Assembly (NCBI GenBank): GCA_949285535.1
Contig: CASDZP010000010.1
Coordinates: forward strand, 1-41,973
Length of the DNA stretch: 41,973 nucleotides
From: an uncultured Alistipes sp.
GTDB taxonomy: Bacteria; Bacteroidota; Bacteroidia; Bacteroidales; Rikenellaceae
Direction of reading: 5' to 3'
A model generated the notes under the pieces. The model was not told where the DNA came from and made no database searches. It saw only the letters and a list, made by a program, of their open reading frames with translations. A program made the translations under genes and the position numbers. Within the stretch, counting starts at the first letter, position 1, and every line of letters starts with the position of its first letter. Shown here piece by piece: positions 28,201 to 36,329 of this stretch.

Positions 28201-30574
28201 CGATGGTGTATTCCTCTTCCGTGTCCTTGTCGCTCGCGGGAACGGTCAGGGTAAAGGTGTAGGTGTTGTCGCCGCTTCCTTTGGTGACGGCGCTCGCCTC
28301 GATGCCGCTGTCTGCCGCCGAGCCTTTTCCGCAATTGACCGAAAGTTTTGTACCTTCGGGTATCGCTGTCTGGGTCGTGAATGTGAATGTATATGTCTTT
28401 TCGACGCTGTATGCTTTCAATGTGTTTTCAGATGAGCTCCAGCACTCCGACGCCGATATGCTGCCGATACCGTAAGAGGGTAGCTGTACCACTTCGAGAG
28501 GTTTTGAAATGGTGTTGGAAGAGATAACTCGGACGTATGCGGTTCTGCCTATCGAATTGTTGTTGGCTTCGACATGCATTTGAAGTTTGGCGCCGCTTAC
28601 GGCGGTAGTGGTCGGACTTGTTTTGGTTATCCATGACGCCGTGCTGCCGTCGCCCTCGGTTATCTCGCCCGAAACAGACCATTGCTGTTCGTTCTCGGTA
28701 GTGACGGTAGCCGCAACGTCGCTCTCACGGAAATCGATGTTCGACAGTCTGACGGGGGTAAAGGTAATCTTGGCGGGACGCTGTGCGAATGTAACTCTCG
28801 CGTTCTCTCCGCCGTTCGGGTCGGTGAACGTGACGGGTACTTCGATACCTTCCTCAATCATTGTAGAGGCGTCTATCGTCTCGATGAATGTAGCCGTGAT
28901 AGTCTTTTCGCCTCTGTCGATGTTTATCACAATACCGTCTTTGTTGCTGATAGCGTCGCCGCTCGGTGTTATAACAATGTCGTTCATCTCGGCGGGGTCG
29001 GCGTCATATTTGACTTTGCGGGTGTTGCTTATGACACCTGTGCCGCCGATGACTCTCACATAACCGTCTGTCAGGGTCGTGCCGTCAACGGGGGTAATGG
29101 TTATCGCCTTACCCTGTATGATGTTGAACACACCCACATTGTTTTGTCCGACTTTGACCGCTATTTGCGTGCTTCGCTGACTGTCCGTGGTGTTCTTGGA
29201 TACCACTATCACATTATCCCTTATATCTACCCAATTTGCCGATGCCGTGTTGACAAGCTCTCCGACACCGCCGTTGGCGGTTATCACAAAAGAAAACTCC
29301 GTACCGCCGCTATACGCACGCAAATCGCCGTCATCGTTGAACATGCCACCGATAACCTGAATCTTTACATCGCCGTTGAGGTCATAGCTGCCGACATTGC
29401 CCCAGTTGTCGGGTGAACCGACTTTCAGCGACCCGCTCTCCAGATAGCCTACATACGCCGTCGCCATTTTACCGGTTTCGAGCTGTTCGGCAAAGGTCAT
29501 GGCGGAAACCGTCGTGGCGGTGTTTCCTGAACCACTACCGCTACCCGAACCGCCGCTTGTGCCGCCAGTTACCGTTGCCTCTACTTCCATTTCGACACCT
29601 GCCGCCTCGCTTTCGGGCACATAGAAGCTGTAAACAATCATGTTGCCCTCTTCATCCTTGACAGCTTCGGAGGTCATGTCGTATGTGACGCCGTCTGCCT
29701 TGACACCCGTATTGAACAGATAGCCTTTAGACGGCAATCCGCTGACCTTGATTTTGTCGAGGTCTATTCTTGTTGAGGTGCTGTTCTCGAATTTTATAGC
29801 GCTGTTTACACAGTTCAACATGATATGTATTTCGGGTGTTGTTCCCGAAGTAACCTCAACCGTTGTCATGCCCGCGAACGGCAGACGTTTGTAGTTCTCC
29901 TGATGCGGTATCGTAAGCTCCTTTATGTCCGCCTCGCTCATTGTCACGGGTAAATCGACCAAGTCGCTCACGTTGCACATCACATAGATATTGTAACGTC
30001 CGTTTTTCGATATTTCGACGCTGCAACCCTCTCGTGACGAAAAGAGACTTCGGCTCTGCTGCACGCCTTTGTCATCGAACACATAAAAGACAATATCGTC
30101 GATGATGTCGAGTTCATCGGCGAGCGTCCTTGTCGTGTATGTTCCGCCATCGGAATTTTTGTCCGGGAAATTTGTGGCTGAATTTGAGTTTTTTGTGCCC
30201 GAATCCGAATTTTGTCCTGAGTAGGCTTTGTTGTCGCTTGTAATGTTCTTGTTATCAATGTTTTGTGAAATATTTGCTGATTTTGCAAAATTGTCGATAA
30301 ATTTTGTGTTCTGAACGTCACCGTTTATCCCTTCAGAACCGTCAACTTTCAAATTGTAAGCAGAATTTGTTGGATTTTTAACATCAACACCCCCATTTTT
30401 AACATTTTTTAATATGCCATTTTGGGAGATTATCCCGTTTTGGGCACCCTGTTCTCCGAACTCCGTCGTTTGCAGGAAAACCTGGATTTTAGTGTCGGAA
30501 TACAAATCTTCATTCCGAGTGGCGCAACCCACTAATAGTAAGACAAATAACAATATTACCCTCTTCATTTTCAT
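25274..30574 (-). CDS. Giant surface lipoprotein with BACON-like super-repeats and C-terminal FISUMP domain
   Basis: 1766 residues. Lipobox LLVGC makes Cys17 the lipidated residue. It is followed by an Asn/Ser-rich stretch (about 40-165), a domain resembling Bacteroidota fimbrillin/DUF4906-type modules (about 165-345), a Gly/Ser linker (GGSGSGSGSG, about 345) and a BACON-like segment (about 425-500). Next come about 3.6 copies of a roughly 291-residue unit, starting near 505, 817, 1109 and 1400. Each complete unit is an Ig-like module (VIGG...ATITLKGRDGG), a BACON-like module (WITTS...STFTVTYKGTTSQ) and a third beta module (YTFTL...VPAS). The last unit lacks the third module and is followed by a Fibrobacter-succinogenes-major-paralogue (FISUMP) domain (about 1590-1766, with CPSGYRVPTKDEF, GYWAST-like and FSVRCVRK). 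BACON modules are thought to bind glycans or mucin; adhesion is an inference. The gene stands alone. Confidence 0.88.
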   Translation of the reverse strand: MKMKRVILLFVLLLVGCATRNEDLYSDTKIQVFLQTTEFGEQGAQNGIISQNGILKNVKNGGVDVKNPTNSAYNLKVDGSEGINGDVQNTKFIDNFAKSANISQNIDNKNITSDNKAYSGQNSDSGTKNSNSATNFPDKNSDGGTYTTRTLADELDIIDDIVFYVFDDKGVQQSRSLFSSREGCSVEISKNGRYNIYVMCNVSDLVDLPVTMSEADIKELTIPHQENYKRLPFAGMTTVEVTSGTTPEIHIMLNCVNSAIKFENSTSTRIDLDKIKVSGLPSKGYLFNTGVKADGVTYDMTSEAVKDEEGNMIVYSFYVPESEAAGVEMEVEATVTGGTSGGSGSGSGSGNTATTVSAMTFAEQLETGKMATAYVGYLESGSLKVGSPDNWGNVGSYDLNGDVKIQVIGGMFNDDGDLRAYSGGTEFSFVITANGGVGELVNTASANWVDIRDNVIVVSKNTTDSQRSTQIAVKVGQNNVGVFNIIQGKAITITPVDGTTLTDGYVRVIGGTGVISNTRKVKYDADPAEMNDIVITPSGDAISNKDGIVINIDRGEKTITATFIETIDASTMIEEGIEVPVTFTDPNGGENARVTFAQRPAKITFTPVRLSNIDFRESDVAATVTTENEQQWSVSGEITEGDGSTASWITKTSPTTTAVSGAKLQMHVEANNNSIGRTAYVRVISSNTISKPLEVVQLPSYGIGSISASECWSSSENTLKAYSVEKTYTFTFTTQTAIPEGTKLSVNCGKGSAADSGIEASAVTKGSGDNTYTFTLTVPASDKDTEEEYTIDVEANGVSIGSFNVRTPVQPKFADTTAEVWGGVKDRQNLKSASYYASDWDLRDFVSSNPKITVAKDVAGKIVVGYAETMKYNDAAQSATITMNLNGGNKVSFDTKQSPVAFNLSQADTLKLKNIAKSGSTVSVVVNTSAGAGSTSWKVAKSTQSWITTSPAVGGTETNASGSPLSVIVTANTGGDRTGQFVLESQNTTSQSFTVTQLGSFAANIEKVIYGSSAAAVFEDNTLKAFSVAYDYTFTLKTTVATTSDRVKVVSKTSGTKVTIKSQPAGSGTTDTFTFVLSVPASTTTDEPLSQFDITVDGNVSGSFNVQQAKKASILVGGKSSYPVIGGLASVNGTFVASVWDIPASGYVTSSNATAHAVSSLSTAGTFSVAFKPTLAYNTTATNATITLKGRDGGDRATATVSQTPVKFTFAPTTYKFGYQSGLSTTVTVTSSNAGTISSGMTATTPSGNWVTTSVSGNVVTLRTTAANATNAARSSTFTVTYKGTTSQAFTVSQDNQYTGTLSCTTSGAVFASNKLSAFSVAKSYTIRLTLNKAAAANTVTATRTSGTLTLNNPSGTASATTHDFTISVPASTATTEPTSTFDIKVGTQKVATLTVQQAKKTSILVSGKGSYSVIGGLASANGTFVASTWDIATANYVTSSNTTAHAVSSLATTGTFKVAFKSTLAYNAAATSATITLKGRDGGNRATATVNQTPVKFTFSPTSYTFEGDANLSTTVTVTTTNAGTISSGMTATTPSGGWATTTVSTNKVTVKTTSENTTGSQRSSTFTVTYKGTTSQTFTIKQEPNYDLSIWAEYNVDAVGKFATSKPSQLTGTRAASHGKFYQWNRKIAWATTGNVSGWNSNGDTGLSWASANDPCPSGYRVPTKDEFVELNNNTTKSNKGGWTSSNYGYLVFTSGSVTREFPAVGYRNYTNGVLGRQGLHGDYWASTQYDGEKGYFLGVDSSSVNPSNYSYKSNGFSVRCVRK

Positions 30575-30629
30575 ATTATTTTTTCACCCTTTTCCCTCTA
30601 TTTACAAAAGATGGATTTTTAAGAGGCTA

Positions 30630-30646
30630 TAATATTGCTTGTCAGA
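30630..30646 (+). promoter_or_regulatory. Candidate operator half, copy 1 (17-nt direct repeat)
   Basis: TAATATT-GC-TTGTCAGA. It matches the copy at 30760-30776 at 15 of 17 positions and lies 130 bp (about 12.4 helical turns) from it, upstream of the surface lipoprotein gene. Confidence 0.35.
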
Positions 30647-30759
30647 GTGTTGTCCTTTTTTGACCATATTCCCGAAAATACGGTTTTCCCTCATTTTCAG
30701 GTAAAAGATAGAGAGATGAAGGTCGGAAGTAGGATGTTCAGGAGGAACTGAAATAGATG

Positions 30760-30776
30760 TAATATTTATTGTCAGA
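30760..30776 (+). promoter_or_regulatory. Candidate operator half, copy 2 (17-nt direct repeat)
   Basis: TAATATT-TA-TTGTCAGA, the second copy of the direct repeat, upstream of the divergent regulator-like gene. Confidence 0.35.
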
Positions 30777-30898
30777 CACTAAAAATCTATCTGTTATTGG
30801 CAGTGTGTTTGAAAATTTCGACGTTTCAGATAAGGTCGATTTTGGCAAAAGTTCGTGCGAAATTTTTTACACCAGAAAAACGCGAAAAAATTGAGACC

Positions 30899-31516
30899 AT
30901 GAAAAATAGTGTCGAATTTGTATTTTACGTCGAAAAAGAGCCTGTTATAAGCAGACTTAACAGCTTTATGCTCAAAGATTTCAAATGTAAAACGCACATT
31001 TGGAGCGATGAGGCTTCGCACAACATGATAGTATGGTTGTTGAGGGGGTCGGCACGTTATGTTGAGGAAAAGAGAAGCTGTTCGATTGATATGAGCAAAA
31101 AAGTGATTTCCATAAAACGAGGTTCTTCCTATATAATAGAGGCGGAACCTGATGCGTTTTTGCTTACCTATTCGTTCGACGATTATCTGCCTTTCGATAC
31201 AGAATCGTTGCAGGTATCGGATAATGAGCGATTTATCGGCTCCGAAATTTCAGGAGGTATTGATATATCTCCGATGACATATCACGAATTGAGGTCGGTT
31301 ATAACGAACTTTTCGGACATTCAGAATAACGAGGCGTTAACCTTTATTTCGTTACAAAAAGTGATGCTGGCGATGATGAAGTCGAGCGGGAAAGTAAGAA
31401 TGACACGCTTTTTTGCACCGCTGCTTTCGAGGCGGAATGAGGAGACTGCCAAGTATGCCAGATTGATAAATTTTAGCGAAAAAACTTCAAAAAAAGTGCG
31501 TTTGCTTACAATTTGA
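30899..31516 (+). CDS. Cupin-like protein resembling an AraC-type N-terminal domain without HTH
   Basis: 205 residues from the ATG at 30899 (MKNSVEFVFYVEKEP); a further in-frame start at 30797 would add a Lys/Arg-rich leader. The beta-rich first half (THIWSDEASHNMIVWLLRGSARYVEEKRS, then KKVISIKRGSSYIIEAEPDAFLLTYSF) resembles the cupin-like sensor domain of AraC regulators. The helical second half (LQKVMLAMM to EETAKYARLINF) resembles the linker that precedes the HTH. The protein then stops after SEKTSKKVRLLTI, where a helix-turn-helix would begin. No HTH was found downstream in any frame. It is divergent from the lipoprotein gene. Family assignment is tentative. Confidence 0.6.
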   Translation: MKNSVEFVFYVEKEPVISRLNSFMLKDFKCKTHIWSDEASHNMIVWLLRGSARYVEEKRSCSIDMSKKVISIKRGSSYIIEAEPDAFLLTYSFDDYLPFDTESLQVSDNERFIGSEISGGIDISPMTYHELRSVITNFSDIQNNEALTFISLQKVMLAMMKSSGKVRMTRFFAPLLSRRNEETAKYARLINFSEKTSKKVRLLTI

Positions 31517-31544
31517 AAGTGTAGAAATTGGCTAAAAATGAAAA

Positions 31545-31567
31545 AATCGACCTTCATTGGGTCGATT
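31545..31567. terminator. Possible terminator hairpin after the cupin-like gene
   Basis: 8-bp arms AATCGACC / GGTCGATT (31545-31552 with 31560-31567) around a 7-nt loop. A T-run follows on the minus strand and not on the plus strand, so it fits better as a backstop for minus-strand transcription. Confidence 0.4.
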
Positions 31568-31740
31568 AAACTGCAAAAACGAATAAAAATCCGCTCTTAT
31601 CCCTCACTCTTTCTTGTAAATAGACGTTCACAAAGATATGAAAAAAAGAATAAAAAAACAATACCCCTGAACAATACAAAAAACACTCCCGTTTCTTGTC
31701 ATAATTTTCATCATTCAGGTGTCTTATGTCGCTATTAAAC

Positions 31741-31770
31741 GACAAAAGGCGGAATGAATCCGCCTTTGTC
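31741..31770. terminator. Intrinsic terminator after rseP
   Basis: 13-nt and 12-nt arms (31741-31753 with 31759-31770) with one bulged A and a 5-nt loop, GC-rich at the tip. It lies 20 nt beyond the rseP stop on the minus strand. Confidence 0.75.
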
Positions 31771-31790
31771 ATTTAAATACACATATCGTA

Positions 31791-33134
31791 TTATTTGAAT
31801 ATCAGTTTCAGAATATCGTTACCGAGGGTAAGTATGATAAGCGCAAAGAGCAACAACATACCTATCGTCTGGGCGATGTTCATGAAGCGGTCACTCGGTT
31901 TGCGGCGGGTGATTACCTCGTAGAGAAGGAATACAACGTGGCCGCCGTCGAGTGCGGGAATGGGAAGTATGTTCAAAACCGCCAACATTATGGAGAAAAG
32001 TGCGGTTATGTTCCAGAAACGGAGCCAATCCCATTCCGTGGGGAAGAATTTACCCATGGAGATTACAGAGCCTACCGATTTGTATGCCTCTGTCTGAGGC
32101 GTGAATATCAGTTTCAACTGCTTGATGTAGTTGTCTATCTCGTCGGATGCACGTTTGAAACCCTGCGGTATTGATTCGAGGAATGAGTATTTCTTTACGG
32201 TGATAGGGTAGTACTGCGTTATGTCTATCGTCGAGAATACACCGATTCGTCCGTCTTCGGGGATAACCATGCTTACCTCTTTGAGCATGCTTGTGCCGCA
32301 ACTGTCACGCAACAGACCGATAGTGAGACTGTCGCCGACCGATGAGGTGAACGCAGAGATAAACTCGTCTCTGTAAACCATTCTCTCGCCATTGACCGAC
32401 AGGAGAGAGTCTCCTTTCATTAACCCCGCGTTGTGTGCCGCCGAACCGTCGAGTACGGAGTCTATCGCAAAGGGTATGCGGAGCGAAAGCAACGGTTCAG
32501 TGCTTTTGAGTATGCGGGGGGTGAACTCCTCGGTTATGGCGATGTCCATGCGTTTGCCGTCACGCTCTACAACAACATCGGAAGTGCCTGAAAAGATTAT
32601 CTCGGCTATTATGTCGGAGTAGTTCTCGCCTTCAAAACTTTTGCCGTTAACTGATATGATACGGTCTCCGTTTTTGAATCCTATCTCCTGCGCCAGCTCG
32701 GAGTAGGCGTAACCGTTTTTTACGTCTGATGCGGCGATGTAGCTCTCACCATAACTGTAACTCAGACCCACATAGATGACAAATGCCAGGACGATGTTCA
32801 TCATCACGCCGCCGACCATTATGAGAAGTCTCTGCCATGCGGGTTTGCTGCGGAACTCCCACGGCTGTGGCGGCTGTTTCATCTGCTCGGTGTCCATAGA
32901 CTCGTCAATCATGCCCGAAATTTTGACATAACCGCCGAACGGCACCCAGCCTATGCCATAGACCGTCTCTCCGATTTTCTTTTTGAACAGAGAGAAGTAG
33001 GGGTTGAAAAAGAGATAGAATTTTTCGACTCTCGCGCCGAACATCTTGGCGAACATGAAGTGTCCGAACTCGTGGACAACGACAAGTATCGAGAGCGACA
33101 AGATGAGTTGAAGTACTCTTACCAGTATATCCAT
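31791..33134 (-). CDS. rseP: RseP-type site-2 protease (M50)
   Basis: Inner-membrane zinc metalloprotease that cleaves transmembrane segments, such as anti-sigma factors. It has 447 residues. The zinc motif HEFGH (His21, Glu22, His25) is in the first membrane segment, and LDGGH (about 395-399), with the third ligand Asp396, is near the C-terminus. One or two PDZ domains lie in between (GYAYSELAQEIGFKNGDRIISVNGKSF and AHNAGLMKGDSLLSVNGERM). It starts 2 nt after the dxr stop, an arrangement common in bacteria. Confidence 0.96.
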   Translation of the reverse strand: MDILVRVLQLILSLSILVVVHEFGHFMFAKMFGARVEKFYLFFNPYFSLFKKKIGETVYGIGWVPFGGYVKISGMIDESMDTEQMKQPPQPWEFRSKPAWQRLLIMVGGVMMNIVLAFVIYVGLSYSYGESYIAASDVKNGYAYSELAQEIGFKNGDRIISVNGKSFEGENYSDIIAEIIFSGTSDVVVERDGKRMDIAITEEFTPRILKSTEPLLSLRIPFAIDSVLDGSAAHNAGLMKGDSLLSVNGERMVYRDEFISAFTSSVGDSLTIGLLRDSCGTSMLKEVSMVIPEDGRIGVFSTIDITQYYPITVKKYSFLESIPQGFKRASDEIDNYIKQLKLIFTPQTEAYKSVGSVISMGKFFPTEWDWLRFWNITALFSIMLAVLNILPIPALDGGHVVFLLYEVITRRKPSDRFMNIAQTIGMLLLFALIILTLGNDILKLIFK

Positions 33135-33136
33135 TT

Positions 33137-34285
33137 TTAAATTAAAGAATTAGCAAGTTTGCGTGTCTCGGCGTCGCACAGACGGTAGTCGTCGAACGAC
33201 GGCGCTTTCTGAAAGGCTATCTCGTCAAGACACCTCTCTATTATTCTCGGTATGTCGCAGAAACCTATCCTGCGTCCGATGAACGCCTCCACAGCAATCT
33301 CGTTGGCGGCGTTGAGAACACAGGGAGCGTTACCGCCCGTCTCGATGGCTCTATACGCAAGCCTCAGGCAGGGGAAACGGTCTGTATCGGGTTTTGAGAA
33401 AGCGAGGGTTGTCTCTTCCAGTTTGAGGCGTTCGCCGTTGAGGGGCAGGCGTTCTGGGAATGTGAGGGCGTACTGTATCGGCAGACGCATGTCGGGGGTG
33501 CCCATTTGCGCCTTTATCGCTCCGTCCTTGAACTGCACCATGGAGTGGATGACAGAGCCCGGATGAACCAGCACCTCTATGTCCGACGGTTTCACGCCGA
33601 AAAGCCACATCGCCTCTATCACCTCGAACCCTTTGTTCATGAGCGTTGCCGAGTCGATTGTTATCTTGTTGCCCATTACCCACGAGGGATGTGAGAGCGC
33701 CTCTTCGAGGGTGACGTTTTTGAGCATATCTTTCGTGTGGTTGAGAAACGGACCTCCCGAAGCAGTGAGTATCAGTTTCTCTATCGCCGCGCTTCTCTCG
33801 CCCGCGAGCGACTGGAAGATTGCCGAGTGTTCCGAATCAACGGGAACTATCGGCGCGTTCAACTCCATGGAGAGGGGGATTATGCGTTCTCCCGCCACCA
33901 CGAGAGTTTCTTTGTTCGCCAACGCTATCTTTTTGGAGTTCTTTATCGCGTTGATTGTCGGGAACAATCCTGAAAAACCTACCGTCGCCGTCACCACGGT
34001 GTCCACTTGCGACGAGCCTGCCACATGTTCGAGTGACTCTTCGCCCGCGAATACCTTTGTCATGGTGTCGGAGAGCGCCTCTTTTACTTTGGAATAGAGG
34101 TTTTTGTCGCCAATCACTACGGTGTCGGCGTCGAAGTCGCGTGCCTGTTTGCACAGCAACTCCCAGTTACGGTTTGCCGTAAGAACGGTAACTTCGAAAA
34201 GGTCGGGATAAGATGCCGCCACTTCGAGCGTCTGACGCCCGATTGAGCCTGTCGAGCCGAGAACGGCAAGTCGCTGTTTTTCCAT
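33137..34285 (-). CDS. dxr: 1-deoxy-D-xylulose 5-phosphate reductoisomerase
   Basis: Second step of the MEP isoprenoid pathway: NADPH-dependent conversion of DXP to MEP in the cytosol. The 382 residues are the usual length. The nucleotide-binding GSTGSIGRQTLEV is at 10-22, the metal-binding site includes Asp150 and Glu152 in VDSEHSAIFQ, and the catalytic loop is SGGPFLNHT. MNKGFEVIEA holds further substrate/metal residues. It lies 6 nt after the M23-fold gene and 2 nt before rseP. Confidence 0.97.
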   Translation of the reverse strand: MEKQRLAVLGSTGSIGRQTLEVAASYPDLFEVTVLTANRNWELLCKQARDFDADTVVIGDKNLYSKVKEALSDTMTKVFAGEESLEHVAGSSQVDTVVTATVGFSGLFPTINAIKNSKKIALANKETLVVAGERIIPLSMELNAPIVPVDSEHSAIFQSLAGERSAAIEKLILTASGGPFLNHTKDMLKNVTLEEALSHPSWVMGNKITIDSATLMNKGFEVIEAMWLFGVKPSDIEVLVHPGSVIHSMVQFKDGAIKAQMGTPDMRLPIQYALTFPERLPLNGERLKLEETTLAFSKPDTDRFPCLRLAYRAIETGGNAPCVLNAANEIAVEAFIGRRIGFCDIPRIIERCLDEIAFQKAPSFDDYRLCDAETRKLANSLI

Positions 34286-34291
34286 CGCCGA

Positions 34292-35173
34292 TTAGAATAT
34301 CATGTATGTTTCGGGATCGACGGGCGTACCGTTGTTCCACAACTCATAATAATAAGAAGTCTTGGTGTCGGAAGATGTCAGCACGTCGCTCTTGACTCTG
34401 CCGCCGACATAGCCGATTACCTCGCCCGCACTCACTCTGTCGCCCGTCTTTTTGAGGAGCTGTGAGAGCTGTTTGTAAACAGAGAGCATGCTGCCGCCGT
34501 GCTGTACCTGTACGATATAACCCTCTTCGGGTGTCCATGTAGTCAGGACTATGACGCCGTCGGTCACTGCCACGATAGGCTGTTCCTTGCTTACGGATAC
34601 GTTGACGCCGAAATTATTGGATGAGGGGTCGAAATGTTTTACCACAACACCGCGTGAGGGCGAATAGAACTCGAAAGTGGACATTTTACCGCCCGTTGTG
34701 TTTTTCTTGCCGCGGTTACCCTCGTTCTGCTCCATGCCAAGCCTGAAAAGCGAGTCAGCCAGTGAGGGAGGAACGACTGCCGTCGGAGTTTTCAGAATGG
34801 AGTCTATCGTTGCGGACGCGGTCACCGATACGGGTGTCTTGCCCTCCATGATGAGCGAGATGTCACGCTCGTATATCTGCCACATGTTTATCTGTCGCTC
34901 CAGTGAGTCGAGACGCATCACGCTTTGAAGCAGAATCTGTCGTGATTTGTTGCCGGGATAGCCCGGAACGAGGTCGAGTATGGGTGTGTAGGCGACTATC
35001 ACGAGAACAGCCGCAAAAAGTATCAGAAGAAGCGAGAATGAGGCGAACGCAAGGTTCATCGGTGAAAGAAACAGATACCATAACTCTTTGTCGTTGTGGG
35101 GGTCACGAAAACTGACACGATGTTTCTTTCTGAAATTGACAACTATATGTTTTATTACATTCAATAACTTCAT
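34292..35173 (-). CDS. M23/LytM-fold membrane protein with all catalytic residues replaced
   Basis: 293 residues: a basic cytoplasmic N-terminus, one membrane segment (about 41-63), an alpha-helical linker (about 75-150) and a LytM-like domain (about 168-290). In active M23 peptidases the pattern is H-x-G-x-D, then YxH, then HxH. Here the aligned positions are Asn187 and Asn191 (NNFGVN), Gln235 (SVYKQL), and Ser273 and Tyr275 (SYYYELW). The fold-supporting residues around them (AVTDGVIV, VQHGG, GDRVSAGEVIGYVGG, ELWNNGTPVDPETY) are kept. It is therefore predicted to be a non-catalytic, EnvC/NlpD-style factor. It heads the operon with dxr and rseP. A TATCTTTG -7 box lies on the minus strand at 35212-35219. 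Confidence 0.85.
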   Translation of the reverse strand: MKLLNVIKHIVVNFRKKHRVSFRDPHNDKELWYLFLSPMNLAFASFSLLLILFAAVLVIVAYTPILDLVPGYPGNKSRQILLQSVMRLDSLERQINMWQIYERDISLIMEGKTPVSVTASATIDSILKTPTAVVPPSLADSLFRLGMEQNEGNRGKKNTTGGKMSTFEFYSPSRGVVVKHFDPSSNNFGVNVSVSKEQPIVAVTDGVIVLTTWTPEEGYIVQVQHGGSMLSVYKQLSQLLKKTGDRVSAGEVIGYVGGRVKSDVLTSSDTKTSYYYELWNNGTPVDPETYMIF

Positions 35174-35211
35174 CGAAAAATGACATTAAAATAATTACGT
35201 AATTATCGTTG

Positions 35212-35219
35212 CAAAGATA
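35212..35219 (-). promoter_or_regulatory. Possible -7 box for the M23-dxr-rseP operon
   Basis: TATCTTTG on the minus strand fits the TAnnTTTG consensus and lies 38 nt upstream of the start codon at 35173. No good TTG was found at the expected -33 distance. Confidence 0.35.
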
Positions 35220-35391
35220 ATTTTATTTAGAGAAAATAATTATATTTGCTGATGAATAGTTATCCGCATTTCCGCTGTTTTTGCGGGTTTCGGATTCAGA
35301 GAAAGTGACTCTTTTTCCGAATCCGAACGGATTGTTTTGTTACAAAGGTATTTATTTTTACGCAACAAATAAAGTTAAATTCCATAATTTT

Positions 35392-36309
35392 ATGCAACAG
35401 GCAACACTTTTGATTCTTGCGGCGGGCATGGGTTCGCGTTACGGTTCGCTCAAACAGATGGACGGCATCGGTCCCTGCGGGGAAGCCATCCTCGACTATT
35501 CTGTATATGACGCTATCAGAGCGGGATTCAGCCGCGTCGTCTTCGTGATACGTGAGAGCTTCGCCGCCGAGTTCAAGGAGGTGTTCAACGAGTCTCGTTT
35601 CGGCGGTAAGATAGCCGTCGATTACGTTTATCAGGAGCTCGACAAACTGCCTGAGGGTTTCAGCGTTCCCGAAGGACGCACCAAACCGTGGGGTACCAAT
35701 CACGCGTTGATGATGGCCGCGGACGTGATAAAGACGCCGTTCGCCGTAATCAATGCCGACGACTTCTACGGTGCGGACGCTTTCAGGGTGATGTTCAACT
35801 ACCTCAGCGCGCTTCCCGAAGGCTCGAAAGGTCACTACTGCATGGTCGGATACCTTGTCAAAAACACCCTCTCCGAGAACGGAAGCGTGTCGAGGGGTGT
35901 ATGTTGCGCCGATGACGAGTCGTTCCTCCGCTCGATAGTGGAGCGTACGAAGATAGAACGAAGAAACGGGCAGGTTGTGTATATAGACACCGACGAAAGT
36001 GTGCATCCGCTCGACGAAAACAGCATCGTCAGCATGAACATGTTCGGTTTCACTCCCGACTATTTCGCCGAATCGGAAGCGTATTTCAAAGTGTTCCTCA
36101 AAGAGAACATAGACAATATCAAGGCGGAGTTTTTCATCCCCTTGATGACCAACCTCCTTATTAACGAGGGTAAAGCCAAACTTAAAGTCTTGTCGAGCAG
36201 TGCCGAATGGTTCGGGGTCACATATAAGGAAGACCGTCCCGCCGTTGAGGCGAAATTGGAAGCTCTCATAAAGGCAGGCGACTATCCCCGTTCGCTTTGG
36301 GGCAAATAA
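35392..36309 (+). CDS. Sugar nucleotidyltransferase (NTP_transferase family)
   Basis: 305 residues from the ATG at 35392; a TTG further upstream in frame only adds an unlikely leader. The N-terminal Rossmann-like fold has the nucleotide-binding signature LAAGMGSRYGSLKQ (9-22, with Arg16 and Lys21), and NADDFYG (121-127) supplies the metal-binding aspartates. This is the pattern of sugar-1-phosphate nucleotidyltransferases such as UDP-glucose and dTDP-glucose pyrophosphorylases. It is the first gene of a galactose-use operon (20 nt before galM). No galT is present in the window, so activation of galactose 1-phosphate is a plausible but unproved role. Confidence 0.82.
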   Translation: MQQATLLILAAGMGSRYGSLKQMDGIGPCGEAILDYSVYDAIRAGFSRVVFVIRESFAAEFKEVFNESRFGGKIAVDYVYQELDKLPEGFSVPEGRTKPWGTNHALMMAADVIKTPFAVINADDFYGADAFRVMFNYLSALPEGSKGHYCMVGYLVKNTLSENGSVSRGVCCADDESFLRSIVERTKIERRNGQVVYIDTDESVHPLDENSIVSMNMFGFTPDYFAESEAYFKVFLKENIDNIKAEFFIPLMTNLLINEGKAKLKVLSSSAEWFGVTYKEDRPAVEAKLEALIKAGDYPRSLWGK

Positions 36310-36329
36310 AAAAACAAAAAAGTTCTGTT

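Larger units (their letters stand above)
30575..30898. other. Divergent intergenic region with a 17-nt direct repeat
   Basis: The 324 bases lie between two divergent genes and should contain both promoters. No clear TTG/TAnnTTTG promoter was identified. The main structure is a direct repeat, TAATATT-NN-TTGTCAGA, at 30630-30646 and 30760-30776. Confidence 0.5.

Noticed and set aside
31538..31738. A short plus-strand frame after the cupin-like gene, as the missing HTH
   Set aside because: It contains no helix-turn-helix pattern and is mainly basic low-complexity sequence crossing a hairpin.
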